64,000 nt of DNA from Bartonella sp. F02 (GTDB lineage Bacteria; Pseudomonadota; Alphaproteobacteria; Rhizobiales; Rhizobiaceae). A program made the translations under genes and the position numbers. Shown here piece after piece: positions 19,933 through 29,288 of this stretch (positions are counted from its first letter, which is position 1; each line of letters begins with the position of its first letter). Below the pieces are notes generated by a model. It was not told the DNA's origin, ran no database searches, and was given only the letters and a program-made list of their open reading frames with translations. Location of the stretch: assembly GCF_026929975.1 (NCBI RefSeq), contig NZ_JANHOK010000002.1:124001-188000 (forward strand). The letters are read 5' to 3'.

Positions 19933-21052
19933 ATGCGAGCAGAAATAGAAACATTAGTTGATGAAATTCAACAAGCAATTAAATTGCTAAGGGGGCATCT
20001 TTGACTGGGATCAATCATTAAAACGCCTTGAATATCTCAATCAAAAAGCCGAAGATCCATCACTTTGGAATGATACTCAGCAGGCACAAGATATGATGCG
20101 TGAGCGTCAGAATCTTGAAGATGCAATGAATGGCATTCAATCTTTTGCACAAACACTCGAAGAGTGTATTGAATTAATTAAAATGGGTGAAGAAGAAAAT
20201 GATGCAGAGGTTATCGCTGATGCAGAAAAAATAATTCATAACCTTAAAAATGAAATTGATAAACGGCAAATTGATACGCTTCTTTCAGGGGAAGCGGATA
20301 AAAATGATACTTATCTGGAAATTCATGCTGGGGCAGGTGGAACAGAAAGCCAAGATTGGGCTTCTATGCTTTTACGAATGTATACTCGTTGGGCTGAACA
20401 ACACGAAATGAAAGTTGAGGTTTTGGAAATCCATGATGGAGAGGAAGCAGGGATAAAATCAGCTACTATTCTTATAAAAGGGCATAATGCGTATGGTAAA
20501 TTGAAAACAGAATCAGGTGTTCATCGTTTGGTTCGTATCTCTCCATATGATTCAAATGCAAGACGCCATACTTCTTTTGCGAGTATTTGGGTTTATCCGG
20601 TTGTAGATGATACTATTGAAGTAGATGTTACAGAGTCAGATGTTCGTATTGATACGTATCGCGCATCAGGAGCTGGGGGACAGCATGTGAATACCACAGA
20701 TTCTGCAGTGCGTATCACGCATATAAAAACAGGTATTGTTGTTCAATGTCAGACAGAACGTTCTCAACATAAAAATCGTGCAATGGCTTGGTCTATGTTA
20801 CGAGCACGTCTTTATGAGGAAGAATTAAAAAAACGAGAAGAAGAAACACATGCTTCTGAAGCTTCAAAGACGGAAATTGGTTGGGGACATCAAATTAGAT
20901 CTTATGTTCTTCAACCTTATCAACTTGTAAAAGATTTACGTACAAGTGTTGAAAGTACTGATCCACAATCTGTTTTAAACGGTAACATAGATATGTTTAT
21001 AGAAGCGGCACTTTCTCAACGTGTTTATGGTAAAGATAAAGATATTGATTAA
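19933..21052 (+). CDS. prfB: Peptide chain release factor 2, expressed by programmed +1 frameshift
   Basis: Recognises UAA and UGA stop codons and releases the finished peptide. Translation starts at ATG 19933 and runs 23 codons to CTT, where an in-frame TGA (20002-20004) stops the zero frame; the rest (from GAC at 20003) is in the +1 frame and ends at 21052, giving about 372 residues. The frameshift element is the classical one (see separate entry). The body contains the peptidyl-release motif GGQ (SGAGGQHVN) and the anticodon-like region typical of RF2. Because the gene is split over two frames it looks like a shorter 319-residue gene if read without the shift. Confidence 0.95.
19990..20005 (+). 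promoter_or_regulatory. prfB programmed +1 frameshift site
   Basis: AGGGGG (19990-19995), an internal Shine-Dalgarno-like sequence, is followed after three bases by the slippery CTT TGA C (19999-20005). This is the element known from most bacterial prfB genes: low RF2 slows termination at UGA, and the ribosome slips forward one base to make full-length RF2. Confidence 0.95.
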
Positions 21053-21079
21053 TCGTAGAAACAATAAACTTTAAATATC

Positions 21080-21128
21080 AAATCAATACTCTTTCGTAGA
21101 GTATTGATTTGACTCTATTTTGTAGAGT
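21080..21128 (+). terminator. Hairpin pair downstream of prfB
   Basis: A 12-bp perfect stem (AAATCAATACTC with GAGTATTGATTT, 21080-21110) is followed by a second short stem (ACTCT with AGAGT, 21112-21128) and TTTTAATTTT. It lies between prfB and the convergent bcp gene, so it probably ends prfB transcription. Confidence 0.6.
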
Positions 21129-21219
21129 TTTAATTTTGTTGCTCAGATACAACAAGCTTATACTTTAATGATTGGCTTTTATAAGCGCATTAACAAACTG
21201 AGTTATAAATATTATTATA

Positions 21220-21687
21220 TTATAAAGCTTGAGCTGCTGCTAAAACATTATCAGCATGTCCTGATACGCTGACTTTACGCCACATTTCTACTATTTTTCC
21301 AGTTGAATCAATGAGAAAAGTGCTTCTTTCAACGCCCATATATTTGCGCCCATACATACTTTTTTCAACCCAAACACCATAAGATTTAAGAGTTGTTTTT
21401 TCTTCATCTGAAACAAGGATAACATTAAGTTCATGTTTTGCTTTAAATTTATTATGTTTATCAACACTGTCTGGAGATATTCCGATAACAGTAACTCCAA
21501 TTTTATCAAATTCTGTTTTTAATCGTGTAAAATCAATAGCTTCACTTGTGCATCCACTGGTATCATCTTTAGGATAAAAATATAAAACAATTGATTTTCC
21601 TCGAAGATCAGAAAGACGTAATTGATCGCCTCCATCTCGTGGTAAATTGAAATCGGGAGCAATATCACCTTTCTCAAGTTCTTTCAT
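21220..21687 (-). CDS. bcp: Thioredoxin-dependent thiol peroxidase (Bcp/PrxQ peroxiredoxin)
   Basis: Reduces hydrogen peroxide and organic hydroperoxides in the cytoplasm using a peroxidatic cysteine. The 155 residues show the PrxQ core: FNLPRDGGDQLRLSDLRGK, VLYFYPKDDTSGCTSEAIDF with the active cysteine, and WRKVSVSGHAD near the end. The usual TPGCT is TSGCT, and the resolving cysteine five residues later is replaced (EAIDF), so it should work as a one-cysteine type; this is common in alphaproteobacteria. It is a single gene on the minus strand upstream of nothing in its own direction except the prfB terminator. Confidence 0.93.
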   Translation of the reverse strand: MKELEKGDIAPDFNLPRDGGDQLRLSDLRGKSIVLYFYPKDDTSGCTSEAIDFTRLKTEFDKIGVTVIGISPDSVDKHNKFKAKHELNVILVSDEEKTTLKSYGVWVEKSMYGRKYMGVERSTFLIDSTGKIVEMWRKVSVSGHADNVLAAAQAL

Positions 21688-21778
21688 TATTTTATCTTTC
21701 TTTTTTGTGTAAGTATCATGTTTTATATTTAATCAATGTAAGAAATTATAATATTAAGATCAAGGAAACGTAGATAAA

Positions 21779-23032
21779 TTAGAGCGGTTTAATTAATACG
21801 TGCTTTTTCTTACCAAAAGATAGTTTAACTATTCCAACGGCATTAACATCCGCTTCAATTATAAGTCGCGTTTCATCTTCAACAATTTGATCATTGATAC
21901 GAACACCACCGCCTTGGACATGTCGGCGTGCTTCGCTATTAGATTTAGCGAGTCCAGCTTGTACTAAAAGAGAAAGTAATCCAGCTCCTGTTTTTAATTC
22001 TGTTGCATTAATTTCAATTGTTGGAAGATTTTCTCCGAGTGTTTTTTCTTCAAAAGTTTTACGAGCTGTTTCTGCTGCTTCATATGCAAGAGTTTTTCCG
22101 TGGAGCATGGCTGTAATTTCTGTTGCTAGAATTTTTTTTGCTTCATTTATTTCAGTTCCCTGTAATGCAGAAAGTTTAGCAATTTCATCCATGGGTAACG
22201 TCGTATAAAGCTTTAAAAATCGTGTAACATCAGCATCTTCTGTATTGCGCCAATATTGCCAAAATTGATAAGGTGAAAGCATATCCGCATTTAGCCATAC
22301 TGCACCATTTAAAGATTTTCCCATTTTTGCGCCAGAAGAAGTTGTAAGAAGTGGTGAGGTTAAAGCGTATAACTGAGGTGTTCCCAAGCGATGCCCTAAT
22401 TCAATACCATTGATAATATTACCCCATTGATCAGAGCCACCCATTTGTACGCGCAATCCGTAGCGTTTATTGAGCTCAACAAAATCATAAGCTTGTAAAA
22501 TCATATAATTAAATTCAAGAAATGATAAAGAATGCTCACGTTCAAGCCTTAGTTTGACGGAATCAAAGGACAGCATACGGTTAACTGAAAAATACTTTCC
22601 TACATCACGCAAAAATTCTAAATAGTTTAAATTGCATAGCCATTCAGCATTATTAACAATGCATGCATCAGTTTTACCATTTCCAAATGTTAAATAACTA
22701 GAAAATACTTTTTGTATGCCAGCAATATTTTTAGTAATATCGTCCGTTGTTAAAAGATGCCTAGCTTCATCTTTGAAAGATGGATCCCCAATCATACCGG
22801 TTCCTCCACCCATTAAAGCAATCGGTCGATGACCGGTTTTTTGTAACCAATGGAGCATCATAATTTGAATGAGGCTTCCAGCATGCAAACTTGAAGCTGT
22901 AGGGTCAAATCCAATATAGGCTGCTACAATCTCTTTTGAAAAAAGATCATCTAAACCTTTTTCATCTGAAATTTGATGAATAAAACCACGTTCGTTCATA
23001 ATATGTAAAAATTCAGATTTAAAGGTAGGCAT
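21779..23032 (-). CDS. tyrS: Tyrosyl-tRNA synthetase
   Basis: Charges tRNA-Tyr. The 417 residues have the class I HIGH-like motif in [11 protein letters not shown], the tyrosine-binding YMILQAYDF and GGSDQWGNI segments, the KMSKS-like loop AKMGKS, and a C-terminal S4 RNA-binding domain (about 350-417). It is transcribed on the minus strand toward bcp, with 91 bases between them. The 450 bases upstream are non-coding and include a long inverted repeat. Confidence 0.96.
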   Translation of the reverse strand: MPTFKSEFLHIMNERGFIHQISDEKGLDDLFSKEIVAAYIGFDPTASSLHAGSLIQIMMLHWLQKTGHRPIALMGGGTGMIGDPSFKDEARHLLTTDDITKNIAGIQKVFSSYLTFGNGKTDACIVNNAEWLCNLNYLEFLRDVGKYFSVNRMLSFDSVKLRLEREHSLSFLEFNYMILQAYDFVELNKRYGLRVQMGGSDQWGNIINGIELGHRLGTPQLYALTSPLLTTSSGAKMGKSLNGAVWLNADMLSPYQFWQYWRNTEDADVTRFLKLYTTLPMDEIAKLSALQGTEINEAKKILATEITAMLHGKTLAYEAAETARKTFEEKTLGENLPTIEINATELKTGAGLLSLLVQAGLAKSNSEARRHVQGGGVRINDQIVEDETRLIIEADVNAVGIVKLSFGKKKHVLIKPL

Positions 23033-23481
23033 AGTTTTTATTTCCGATAAATTAATATTGTTTTTTTGGTATCGTCACTTTGTTAATACAATTGCTCTTA
23101 TCATAAATGTTTTATTGCTCACAAGAAATGAAAAGAATATCTGTAAAAATAATGATTGTTTTAATAAACTGAATTTCACAATTTAATGATTTCTAGGGCG
23201 ATAGAATATTCAGTATTATGCGTGCATAAAAATATGTATTTTTACTGAAAAAATGACAAACAGGAACTGAAAAATACATATTTTATTTAAATATAATAAA
23301 AACAACAAATGTATTTATAAAAAATATAAGATATAAATCACATGTTATATTTGGAGATTTTTTATTCATTTTATGGTTTATCTATTCTTGTTTTAAAGCA
23401 TCGGGAATAGACAAACCATAAGTGGACAATAATTGCGGCTTTGCAAGAAAAACACAAATACTTTTCAATTTTCTTATTTTT
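23033..23481. other. Intergenic region upstream of tyrS
   Basis: About 450 bases, strongly AT-rich. No gene was found. It must contain the tyrS promoter. The only clear structure is the inverted repeat at 23373-23419, listed separately. Confidence 0.5.
23373..23419. repeat. Imperfect 15-bp inverted repeat
   Basis: Left arm ATGGTTTATCTATTC (23373-23387) pairs with right arm GAATAGACAAACCAT (23405-23419) with one mismatch and a 17-base loop. It lies 63 bases past the stop of the hydrolase gene. There is no T-run after it in either direction, so it is not a standard terminator. It could be an RNA-stabilising hairpin, an operator or a remnant. Confidence 0.6.
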
Positions 23482-24171
23482 TTATGTATTTAATTTAAGT
23501 GCTGATATTTTACGTGGTGGAGTTCGTAACGCACCTGTCATATGATTATCCAAATACTGCGCGCATCGTTCAATAAGTTCTTCGTTGCAGCCACTAAAAA
23601 AATGATTAGCATTTTTTAGTGTTTCTTGTGTAATTGTAATGCCTTTTTGCATTTTTAACTTATCAACGAGACCTTGAACGTCTTTGGGAGGTGCAACTTT
23701 GTCAATATCTCCATGAATAATGAGACCAGAAGAAGGACAGGGAGCAAGAAATGAGAAGTCATAAATGTTAGGCTGGGGTGCAACGGATATAAAACCTTCA
23801 ATTTCTGGTCTACGCATAAGAAGTTGCATACCAATCCAAGCTCCAAATGAATAACCAGCTACCCAGCAATTTAGGGAATCAGGGTGTTGTGTTTGAACCC
23901 AATCTAATGCAGCAGCGGCATCTGAAAGTTCTCCAATTCCATAATCAAATTCGCCTTGGCTTCTGCCAATTCCACGAAAATTGAAACGCAATGTAGTAAA
24001 ACCACGTTTTTGAAACATATAAAATAAATCATAAACAATTTTATTATTCATTGTTCCGCCAAATTGGGGATGAGGATGCAGAATAATTGCAATAGGGGCG
24101 TTTTTTTCTTGTGAAGGTTGATAGCGTCCTTCAAGGCGACCTGCAGGACCGTTAAAAATTATTTCTGGCAT
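23482..24171 (-). CDS. Alpha/beta hydrolase (dienelactone-hydrolase-like), function unknown
   Basis: Cytoplasmic serine hydrolase of 229 residues with no signal peptide. Visible features: FNGPAGRLEGRY start, oxyanion region HPHPQFGGTMNNK, RFNFRGIGRSQG, nucleophile elbow GYSFGA, and the late histidine in NANHFFSGC. Its substrate is not known. In related rhizobia the same hydrolase is found beside the cysteine desulfurase/suf genes, as here, but it is transcribed divergently from them, 182 bases apart. The iscR-type regulator gene often lying in that gap in relatives is absent. Confidence 0.85.
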   Translation of the reverse strand: MPEIIFNGPAGRLEGRYQPSQEKNAPIAIILHPHPQFGGTMNNKIVYDLFYMFQKRGFTTLRFNFRGIGRSQGEFDYGIGELSDAAAALDWVQTQHPDSLNCWVAGYSFGAWIGMQLLMRRPEIEGFISVAPQPNIYDFSFLAPCPSSGLIIHGDIDKVAPPKDVQGLVDKLKMQKGITITQETLKNANHFFSGCNEELIERCAQYLDNHMTGALRTPPRKISALKLNT

Positions 24172-24353
24172 TAAATGCTCCTTTTAAACGCTCAAAATAT
24201 TCTCGTTGACGATGGTTAATTTTTACCATAAATACTATCGAATGTAGTTATTTTACTTTAATTAATTGTTAGATATTCTTTTTTTGGTGCATTTTTCAAG
24301 AAAATTGCACTATTTTTTTAATCAATTTATAAATTTAATCATTGGTATTGAAA

Positions 24354-25499
24354 ATGGCTATAAAACGCCGATATTTTGATCATAACGCAACAACGCCCCT
24401 AACTGAAGGAGCGCGAATAGCGTTATTGGAGTCTTTAGAAATATTTGGTAACCCATCATCTGTTCACACAGAAGGACGCGCTGCTAAAGCTTTATTACAA
24501 AAAGCACGTCGACAAATTGCTGACAAACTGAATACAGAGCCGGATCATATTGTGTTTACATCTGGTGCCAGTGAAGCAGCAATGACTTTGCTAACGCCTG
24601 TTTATTTTATGGGGCGCTCTGAAGTTCGGTTCTCTCATCTTTATATTGGTGCAAGTGAACATCCAGCAATTGCAGAGGGAGGACGTTTTTCTAAAGAATT
24701 CATTAGTGTGATTGATGTTGATCAGGATGGCTTAATACAACAAAACAAACTGAAGGTTTTATTAAATGCGCACGATAAGACAAAAGGCTTGCCTCTTGTT
24801 GCTATTCAAGCAGCTAATGGTGAAACGGGTGTCATTCAACAAATAGAAGAAATTGCTGCTATTGTTCGTGATTTTGGAGGCATTTTAATTGTTGATTTAG
24901 TCCAATATGTTGGCAAAAATTTTATTAATATTGATAAAATGAGCGGTGATTTTTTTATATTATCTGCGCATAAAATTGGTGGCCCTAAAGGGGTTGGTGC
25001 GTTTGTTTCATCTGGTGGGCTTCTTATGCCTCAACCTCTTATTATCGCGGGAGGACAAGAGAAAGGACATCGTGGAGGAACAGAAGCTTTGCCTCTTATT
25101 GCCTCTTTTGGAGCAGCGATAGCTAATTGTTTAACTCAAAATGAAATAGAATATTTAATTTCTTTACGAAACAGATTAGAAGAGGGGTTACATAAAATTA
25201 GTGATGATGTTGAAATTTTTGGTAAAAATGTTCAACGTTTGCCTAATACTACTTATTTTGCAGTACACAATATAAAAGCTGAAACAATGCAAATTTATTT
25301 TGATTTAGCAGGATTTTCTGTATCAGCAGGTTCTGCTTGCTCTTCAGGAAAAGTCAAGCAAAGTCGCATTTTGGAAGCAATGGGTTATCATATTCCGAAT
25401 GGTGCAGTTCGAGTCTCAACAGGTCGTTCTACGACTTTTCAAGATATTGATGATTTTTTGCAAGTTTTTTCTCAAATTATAGCAAATAACACAAAATAG
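24354..25499 (+). CDS. Cysteine desulfurase (IscS/NifS-like), first gene of the suf cluster
   Basis: PLP enzyme that takes sulfur from cysteine for Fe-S cluster and thiolation pathways. The 381 residues have the NifS-type start YFDHNATTPL, the PLP lysine in SAHKIGGPKG, GGGQEKGHRGGTE-like GGQEKGHRGGTE, and the active cysteine loop SAGSACSSG. This marks the IscS/NifS group rather than SufS, whose gene lies five genes downstream. The start ATG at 24354 was chosen over an upstream in-frame TTG (24342) because the conserved N-terminus begins directly after it. The 187-base gap to sufB contains its own likely promoter, so co-transcription is uncertain. Confidence 0.92.
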   Translation: MAIKRRYFDHNATTPLTEGARIALLESLEIFGNPSSVHTEGRAAKALLQKARRQIADKLNTEPDHIVFTSGASEAAMTLLTPVYFMGRSEVRFSHLYIGASEHPAIAEGGRFSKEFISVIDVDQDGLIQQNKLKVLLNAHDKTKGLPLVAIQAANGETGVIQQIEEIAAIVRDFGGILIVDLVQYVGKNFINIDKMSGDFFILSAHKIGGPKGVGAFVSSGGLLMPQPLIIAGGQEKGHRGGTEALPLIASFGAAIANCLTQNEIEYLISLRNRLEEGLHKISDDVEIFGKNVQRLPNTTYFAVHNIKAETMQIYFDLAGFSVSAGSACSSGKVKQSRILEAMGYHIPNGAVRVSTGRSTTFQDIDDFLQVFSQIIANNTK

Positions 25500-25569
25500 A
25501 TTTTTTATAAAACAGTAGAAACGATTTTTAAAAAATAAAAGAAGCTTTTTTCAAATAAAATAAGTGTGG

Positions 25570-25640
25570 TTGAAGTTCTTTTATTTTATATATAATCTAA
25601 AAGATGAATTGCTTGCTTTAAATCTTGTAAAATATACAAG
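25570..25640 (+). promoter_or_regulatory. Candidate sufB promoter and leader inverted repeat
   Basis: TTGAAG (25570-25575) and TATAAT (25591-25596) form a plausible sigma-70 promoter with a short 15-base spacer. About 27 bases downstream of the -10 is a perfect inverted repeat CTTGTA-N5-TACAAG (25624-25640), placed to act as an operator or leader hairpin. It does not match a regulator site that I recognise. AAGGAG lies just ahead of the sufB ATG. Confidence 0.35.
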
Positions 25641-25686
25641 GTCTTTAATCACCGGTTCTTGACTCCGGGAAGAAAGGAGAAAGTTT

Positions 25687-27198
25687 ATGCCGGCAATACA
25701 AGAAACGATACGTCAGGTTCGTGAAATAGATGTTGATCAATATAAATATGGTTTTGAAACCAATATTGAAGTGGATAAAGCCCCAAAGGGTTTAAACGAA
25801 GATATTATTCGATTTATTTCGGCTAAAAAGCATGAACCTGAGTGGATGTTGACATGGCGTTTGCAGGCTTTTCGTCTTTGGTCTGTCATGGAAGAACCTC
25901 ATTGGGCACGTATTAAATATCCCAAAATTAATTTTCAGGAACTTTATTATTATGCGGCTCCTAAAAATCATACAGGACCAAAGTCTTTGGATGAGGTTGA
26001 TCCTGAGTTGTTGGCAACTTATGAAAAACTTGGCATTCCTCTTAAAGAACAGGAAATTTTAGCAGGCGTTAGAAAACAAACGGATCCTTCTACGCTTAAT
26101 GATAATGTTTATGCATCGGGACAGGTTGCGGTTGATGCGGTTTTTGATTCTGTTTCTGTTGTAACGACATTTAAAGAAGAATTAGCGCGTGCAGGGGTTA
26201 TTTTTTGCTCTATCTCAGAAGCTATTGTTGAGCACGCTGACCTTATTAAAAAATATTTAGGAGCAGTTGTTCCTGCGGGTGATAATTATTATGCTGCTTT
26301 AAATGCAGCTGTTTTCACGGATGGTTCATTTGTTTATATTCCTAAAGGGGTTCGTTGTCCTATGGAACTTTCGACTTATTTTAGGATTAATGAACGTAAC
26401 ACGGGACAATTTGAAAGAACATTGATTATTGCAGATGAAGATTCCTACGTTTCTTATCTTGAAGGATGTACAGCACCTCAACGAGACGAAAATCAGCTGC
26501 ATGCAGCTGTTGTTGAACTTATCGCGTTGAAAAATGCAGAAATTAAATATTCGACAGTACAAAATTGGTATCCTGGTGATAAAGAAGGAAAAGGCGGTAT
26601 TTATAATTTCGTAACTAAACGTGGAGATTGTCGAGGCGATAATTCTAAAATTTCATGGACACAAGTTGAGACTGGTTCTGCGATTACTTGGAAATATCCT
26701 TCTTGTTTGCTCCGTGGTGATAATTCACGTGGAGAGTTTTATTCTATTGCTATTGCAAACGGTCACCAACAGATTGATTCCGGAACAAAAATGATCCATT
26801 TGGGAAAAAATACATCAAGCCGTATCATTTCGAAGGGCATTTCTGCTGGTTTTTCAAGTAATACTTATCGTGGACAATTAACAGCACACCGAAAAGCGCA
26901 AAATGCACGTAATTTTACTCAATGTGATAGTTTGTTGATTGGTAATGACTGTGGAGCTCATACAGTTCCTTACATTGAAGCAAAAAACGCAACAGTTCAG
27001 TTTGAACATGAAGCCACAACATCAAAAATTTCCGATGATCAACTTTTTTATGTTATGCAACGAGGAATTCCTGAAGAAGAGGCTATTGCATTAATTGTTA
27101 ATGGTTTTGTAAAAGAAGTCATCCAAAAGCTTCCAATGGAATTTGCTGTTGAAGCGCAAAAGCTTATCGGTATTAGCCTTGAAGGCAGTGTAGGCTAA
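25687..27198 (+). CDS. sufB: Fe-S cluster scaffold subunit SufB
   Basis: Core of the SufBCD scaffold on which Fe-S clusters are built. 503 residues, the usual length. Recognisable blocks include [25 protein letters not shown], the [27 protein letters not shown] stretch split over about 310-340, and [15 protein letters not shown]. The start is supported by a strong AAGGAGAAAG site. sufC follows after 54 bases and sufD overlaps sufC, so sufBCDST form one transcription unit. Confidence 0.97.
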   Translation: MPAIQETIRQVREIDVDQYKYGFETNIEVDKAPKGLNEDIIRFISAKKHEPEWMLTWRLQAFRLWSVMEEPHWARIKYPKINFQELYYYAAPKNHTGPKSLDEVDPELLATYEKLGIPLKEQEILAGVRKQTDPSTLNDNVYASGQVAVDAVFDSVSVVTTFKEELARAGVIFCSISEAIVEHADLIKKYLGAVVPAGDNYYAALNAAVFTDGSFVYIPKGVRCPMELSTYFRINERNTGQFERTLIIADEDSYVSYLEGCTAPQRDENQLHAAVVELIALKNAEIKYSTVQNWYPGDKEGKGGIYNFVTKRGDCRGDNSKISWTQVETGSAITWKYPSCLLRGDNSRGEFYSIAIANGHQQIDSGTKMIHLGKNTSSRIISKGISAGFSSNTYRGQLTAHRKAQNARNFTQCDSLLIGNDCGAHTVPYIEAKNATVQFEHEATTSKISDDQLFYVMQRGIPEEEAIALIVNGFVKEVIQKLPMEFAVEAQKLIGISLEGSVG

Positions 27199-27252
27199 TT
27201 ATTTATTATATAAATAGTGCGCTGATAGAAAGTAGCAAGAACAGGATTAAAT

Positions 27253-28008
27253 ATGTTAGAAATTAAAAATTTGCACGCCCGTATTGCTGGAAGCAATACA
27301 GAAATTATTCGCGGTTTAAATTTAACCGTTCAAGACGGTGAGGTTGCTGCTATTATGGGGCAAAATGGAGCAGGGAAATCTACTTTATCTTATTTACTTG
27401 CTGGTCGTAAAGATTATGAAATAACAGAAGGTGATATTTTTTATAATGGGCGTTCCATTTTAGAAATGGATCCTGCGGAACGTGCAGCATTTGGTATTTT
27501 TCTAGCATTTCAATATCCAATGGAAATTCCCGGCATTGCTACGATGGAGTTTTTAAAAGTTGCAATAAATTCTCAACGTAAAGCTCGCGGTGATGAAGAG
27601 CTTAAAATTCCGGAATTTATCAAATATGTTAAAGAAATTTCTTCTAAACTTGAAATAGATATGTCTATGTTAAAACGTCCGTTGAATGTTGGTTTTTCTG
27701 GAGGAGAAAAAAAGCGAGCAGAAATTCTTCAAATGGCTTTACTGGAACCTAAACTGTGTATTTTAGATGAAACAGATTCTGGTCTAGATATTGATGCGTT
27801 AAAAATTGTTGCTGATGGTGTTAATAGGCTTCGTAATCTTGAGCGTTCATTTTTGGTCATTACGCATTATCAGCGTCTTCTTGATTATATTGTTCCTGAT
27901 ACGGTGCATGTTCTTTATAAAGGTCGTATTATTAAAAGTGGAGATAAGTCACTTGCTCTTTATTTAGAACAAAATGGTTATGCTGATATTATCGGTGAAG
28001 CAGCTTGA
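27253..28008 (+). CDS. sufC: Fe-S assembly ATPase SufC
   Basis: ABC-type ATPase that drives conformational change of the SufBCD complex. The 251 residues show Walker A GQNGAGKST, Q-loop FLAFQYPMEIPG, signature FSGGEKKRAEILQ, Walker B LCILDETDSGLDID (with the Asp that SufC has after the Walker B glutamate) and ITHYQR. The stop lies 11 bases before the preferred sufD start. Confidence 0.97.
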   Translation: MLEIKNLHARIAGSNTEIIRGLNLTVQDGEVAAIMGQNGAGKSTLSYLLAGRKDYEITEGDIFYNGRSILEMDPAERAAFGIFLAFQYPMEIPGIATMEFLKVAINSQRKARGDEELKIPEFIKYVKEISSKLEIDMSMLKRPLNVGFSGGEKKRAEILQMALLEPKLCILDETDSGLDIDALKIVADGVNRLRNLERSFLVITHYQRLLDYIVPDTVHVLYKGRIIKSGDKSLALYLEQNGYADIIGEAA

Positions 28009-28019
28009 GGTCATTGAAT

Positions 28020-29288
28020 ATGCAGATGAACTCACAACGTGAATTGATAGCTGTTGAAACAGATATCATCAATCATTTCAATCAACGTATTGATATTTTA
28101 CCTGGAAATGAAGAAGTACAAACTGTACGCAAAAAAGCTATTGAATTATTTCAAAAATCGCGCTTGCCTTCACGCAAAATTGAAAGTTGGCATTATACCA
28201 ATCTGCGCACTTTGTTGAAATCTGTTAGTCATTTTTCAGAAATAAATAGTGAAAAAACAGTTGATTCATTGTTTTCGAAAAGCTTTGTATTTTCTATTGA
28301 AAATGGAAAAACTCTTCAACAATCAGAAATAGAGGGAGTTGCAGTAGAACGTCTTGCAAATGCATTAGAAGAAGGTCGTATAAAACTAAACCAAATTTCT
28401 ACTGATGAAGATTTTATTGGTCAATTGAATACTGCCTTTGTTACAGATGGCTGGATTTTTCAAATTCCTGAAAATATGAAATTAGATATTCCTATTGAAT
28501 TGCAAAATATTCAAAGGGACGGGCAATCACATATTTTGTCAAACATCAACATTGGTAAAAATAGTCAAGCGGTAATTATTGAACGCCAAATTGGCACAGG
28601 TCAAAATACTTTTGTGAGTTCAATATTTTCATTACATGCCGAAGCTCATAGTGATATTACATGGATTCTGATCCGAGATCGTGATTTTGATTCAACTCAA
28701 TTTGGTCGATTTCATGCTATTCTTAAAGAAAATGCTAAGTTATCTCTTTATATCGTTAATATAGGCAGTCAACTCAATCGTCAGGAAATTGATATTGAAT
28801 TACAGGGAAAAGAAGCTAATTTTCAATTAAGAACAATCAATTTGCTATCTGGAAATACGCATAGTGATCTGACGATGACAGTTCGTCACATGGAGGAAAA
28901 AACAACTTCAAGTGAAATTATACGGAATGTTACGACAAATAAAGCGCATGGTGTTTTTCAAGGGATAATAAGTGTTGCACAAAAAGCTCAAAAAACAGAT
29001 GCGCGTATGGCTTGTAATAGTCTTGTTCTTTCAGATGATGCAGAATTTGATGCTAAACCCGAGTTAGAAATTTTTGCGGATGATGTCGTGTGCGCACATG
29101 GTGCAACAGTTACTAAAATTAATGATGATCACCTTTTTTATCTCATGGCGCGTGGTATTCCATTTAAAATAGCTTATGAGTTATTGATTAAAGGATTTGT
29201 TTCAGAATTAATTGATGACATTAATCAGGATAATATCCAAGCTATTTTAAGTAATATTATTACCCAATGGCTAGAAAAGAATGTTTAA
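28020..29288 (+). CDS. sufD: Fe-S assembly protein SufD
   Basis: Partner of SufB in the SufBC2D scaffold. About 422 residues; the C-terminal half carries the typical ACNSLVLSDDAEFDAKPELEIFADDV block (written here as two parts, ending near residue 350) and HGATVTKINDDHLFYLMARGI. The ATG at 28020 is preferred over a TTG at 28005 that would overlap the sufC stop. The last eight bases overlap the start of sufS. Confidence 0.95.
   Translation: MQMNSQRELIAVETDIINHFNQRIDILPGNEEVQTVRKKAIELFQKSRLPSRKIESWHYTNLRTLLKSVSHFSEINSEKTVDSLFSKSFVFSIENGKTLQQSEIEGVAVERLANALEEGRIKLNQISTDEDFIGQLNTAFVTDGWIFQIPENMKLDIPIELQNIQRDGQSHILSNINIGKNSQAVIIERQIGTGQNTFVSSIFSLHAEAHSDITWILIRDRDFDSTQFGRFHAILKENAKLSLYIVNIGSQLNRQEIDIELQGKEANFQLRTINLLSGNTHSDLTMTVRHMEEKTTSSEIIRNVTTNKAHGVFQGIISVAQKAQKTDARMACNSLVLSDDAEFDAKPELEIFADDVVCAHGATVTKINDDHLFYLMARGIPFKIAYELLIKGFVSELIDDINQDNIQAILSNIITQWLEKNV

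Noticed and set aside
20002-20004. In-frame stop in prfB as sign of a pseudogene
   Set aside because: The stop lies in the exact programmed frameshift context known for RF2, and the rest of the gene is intact.
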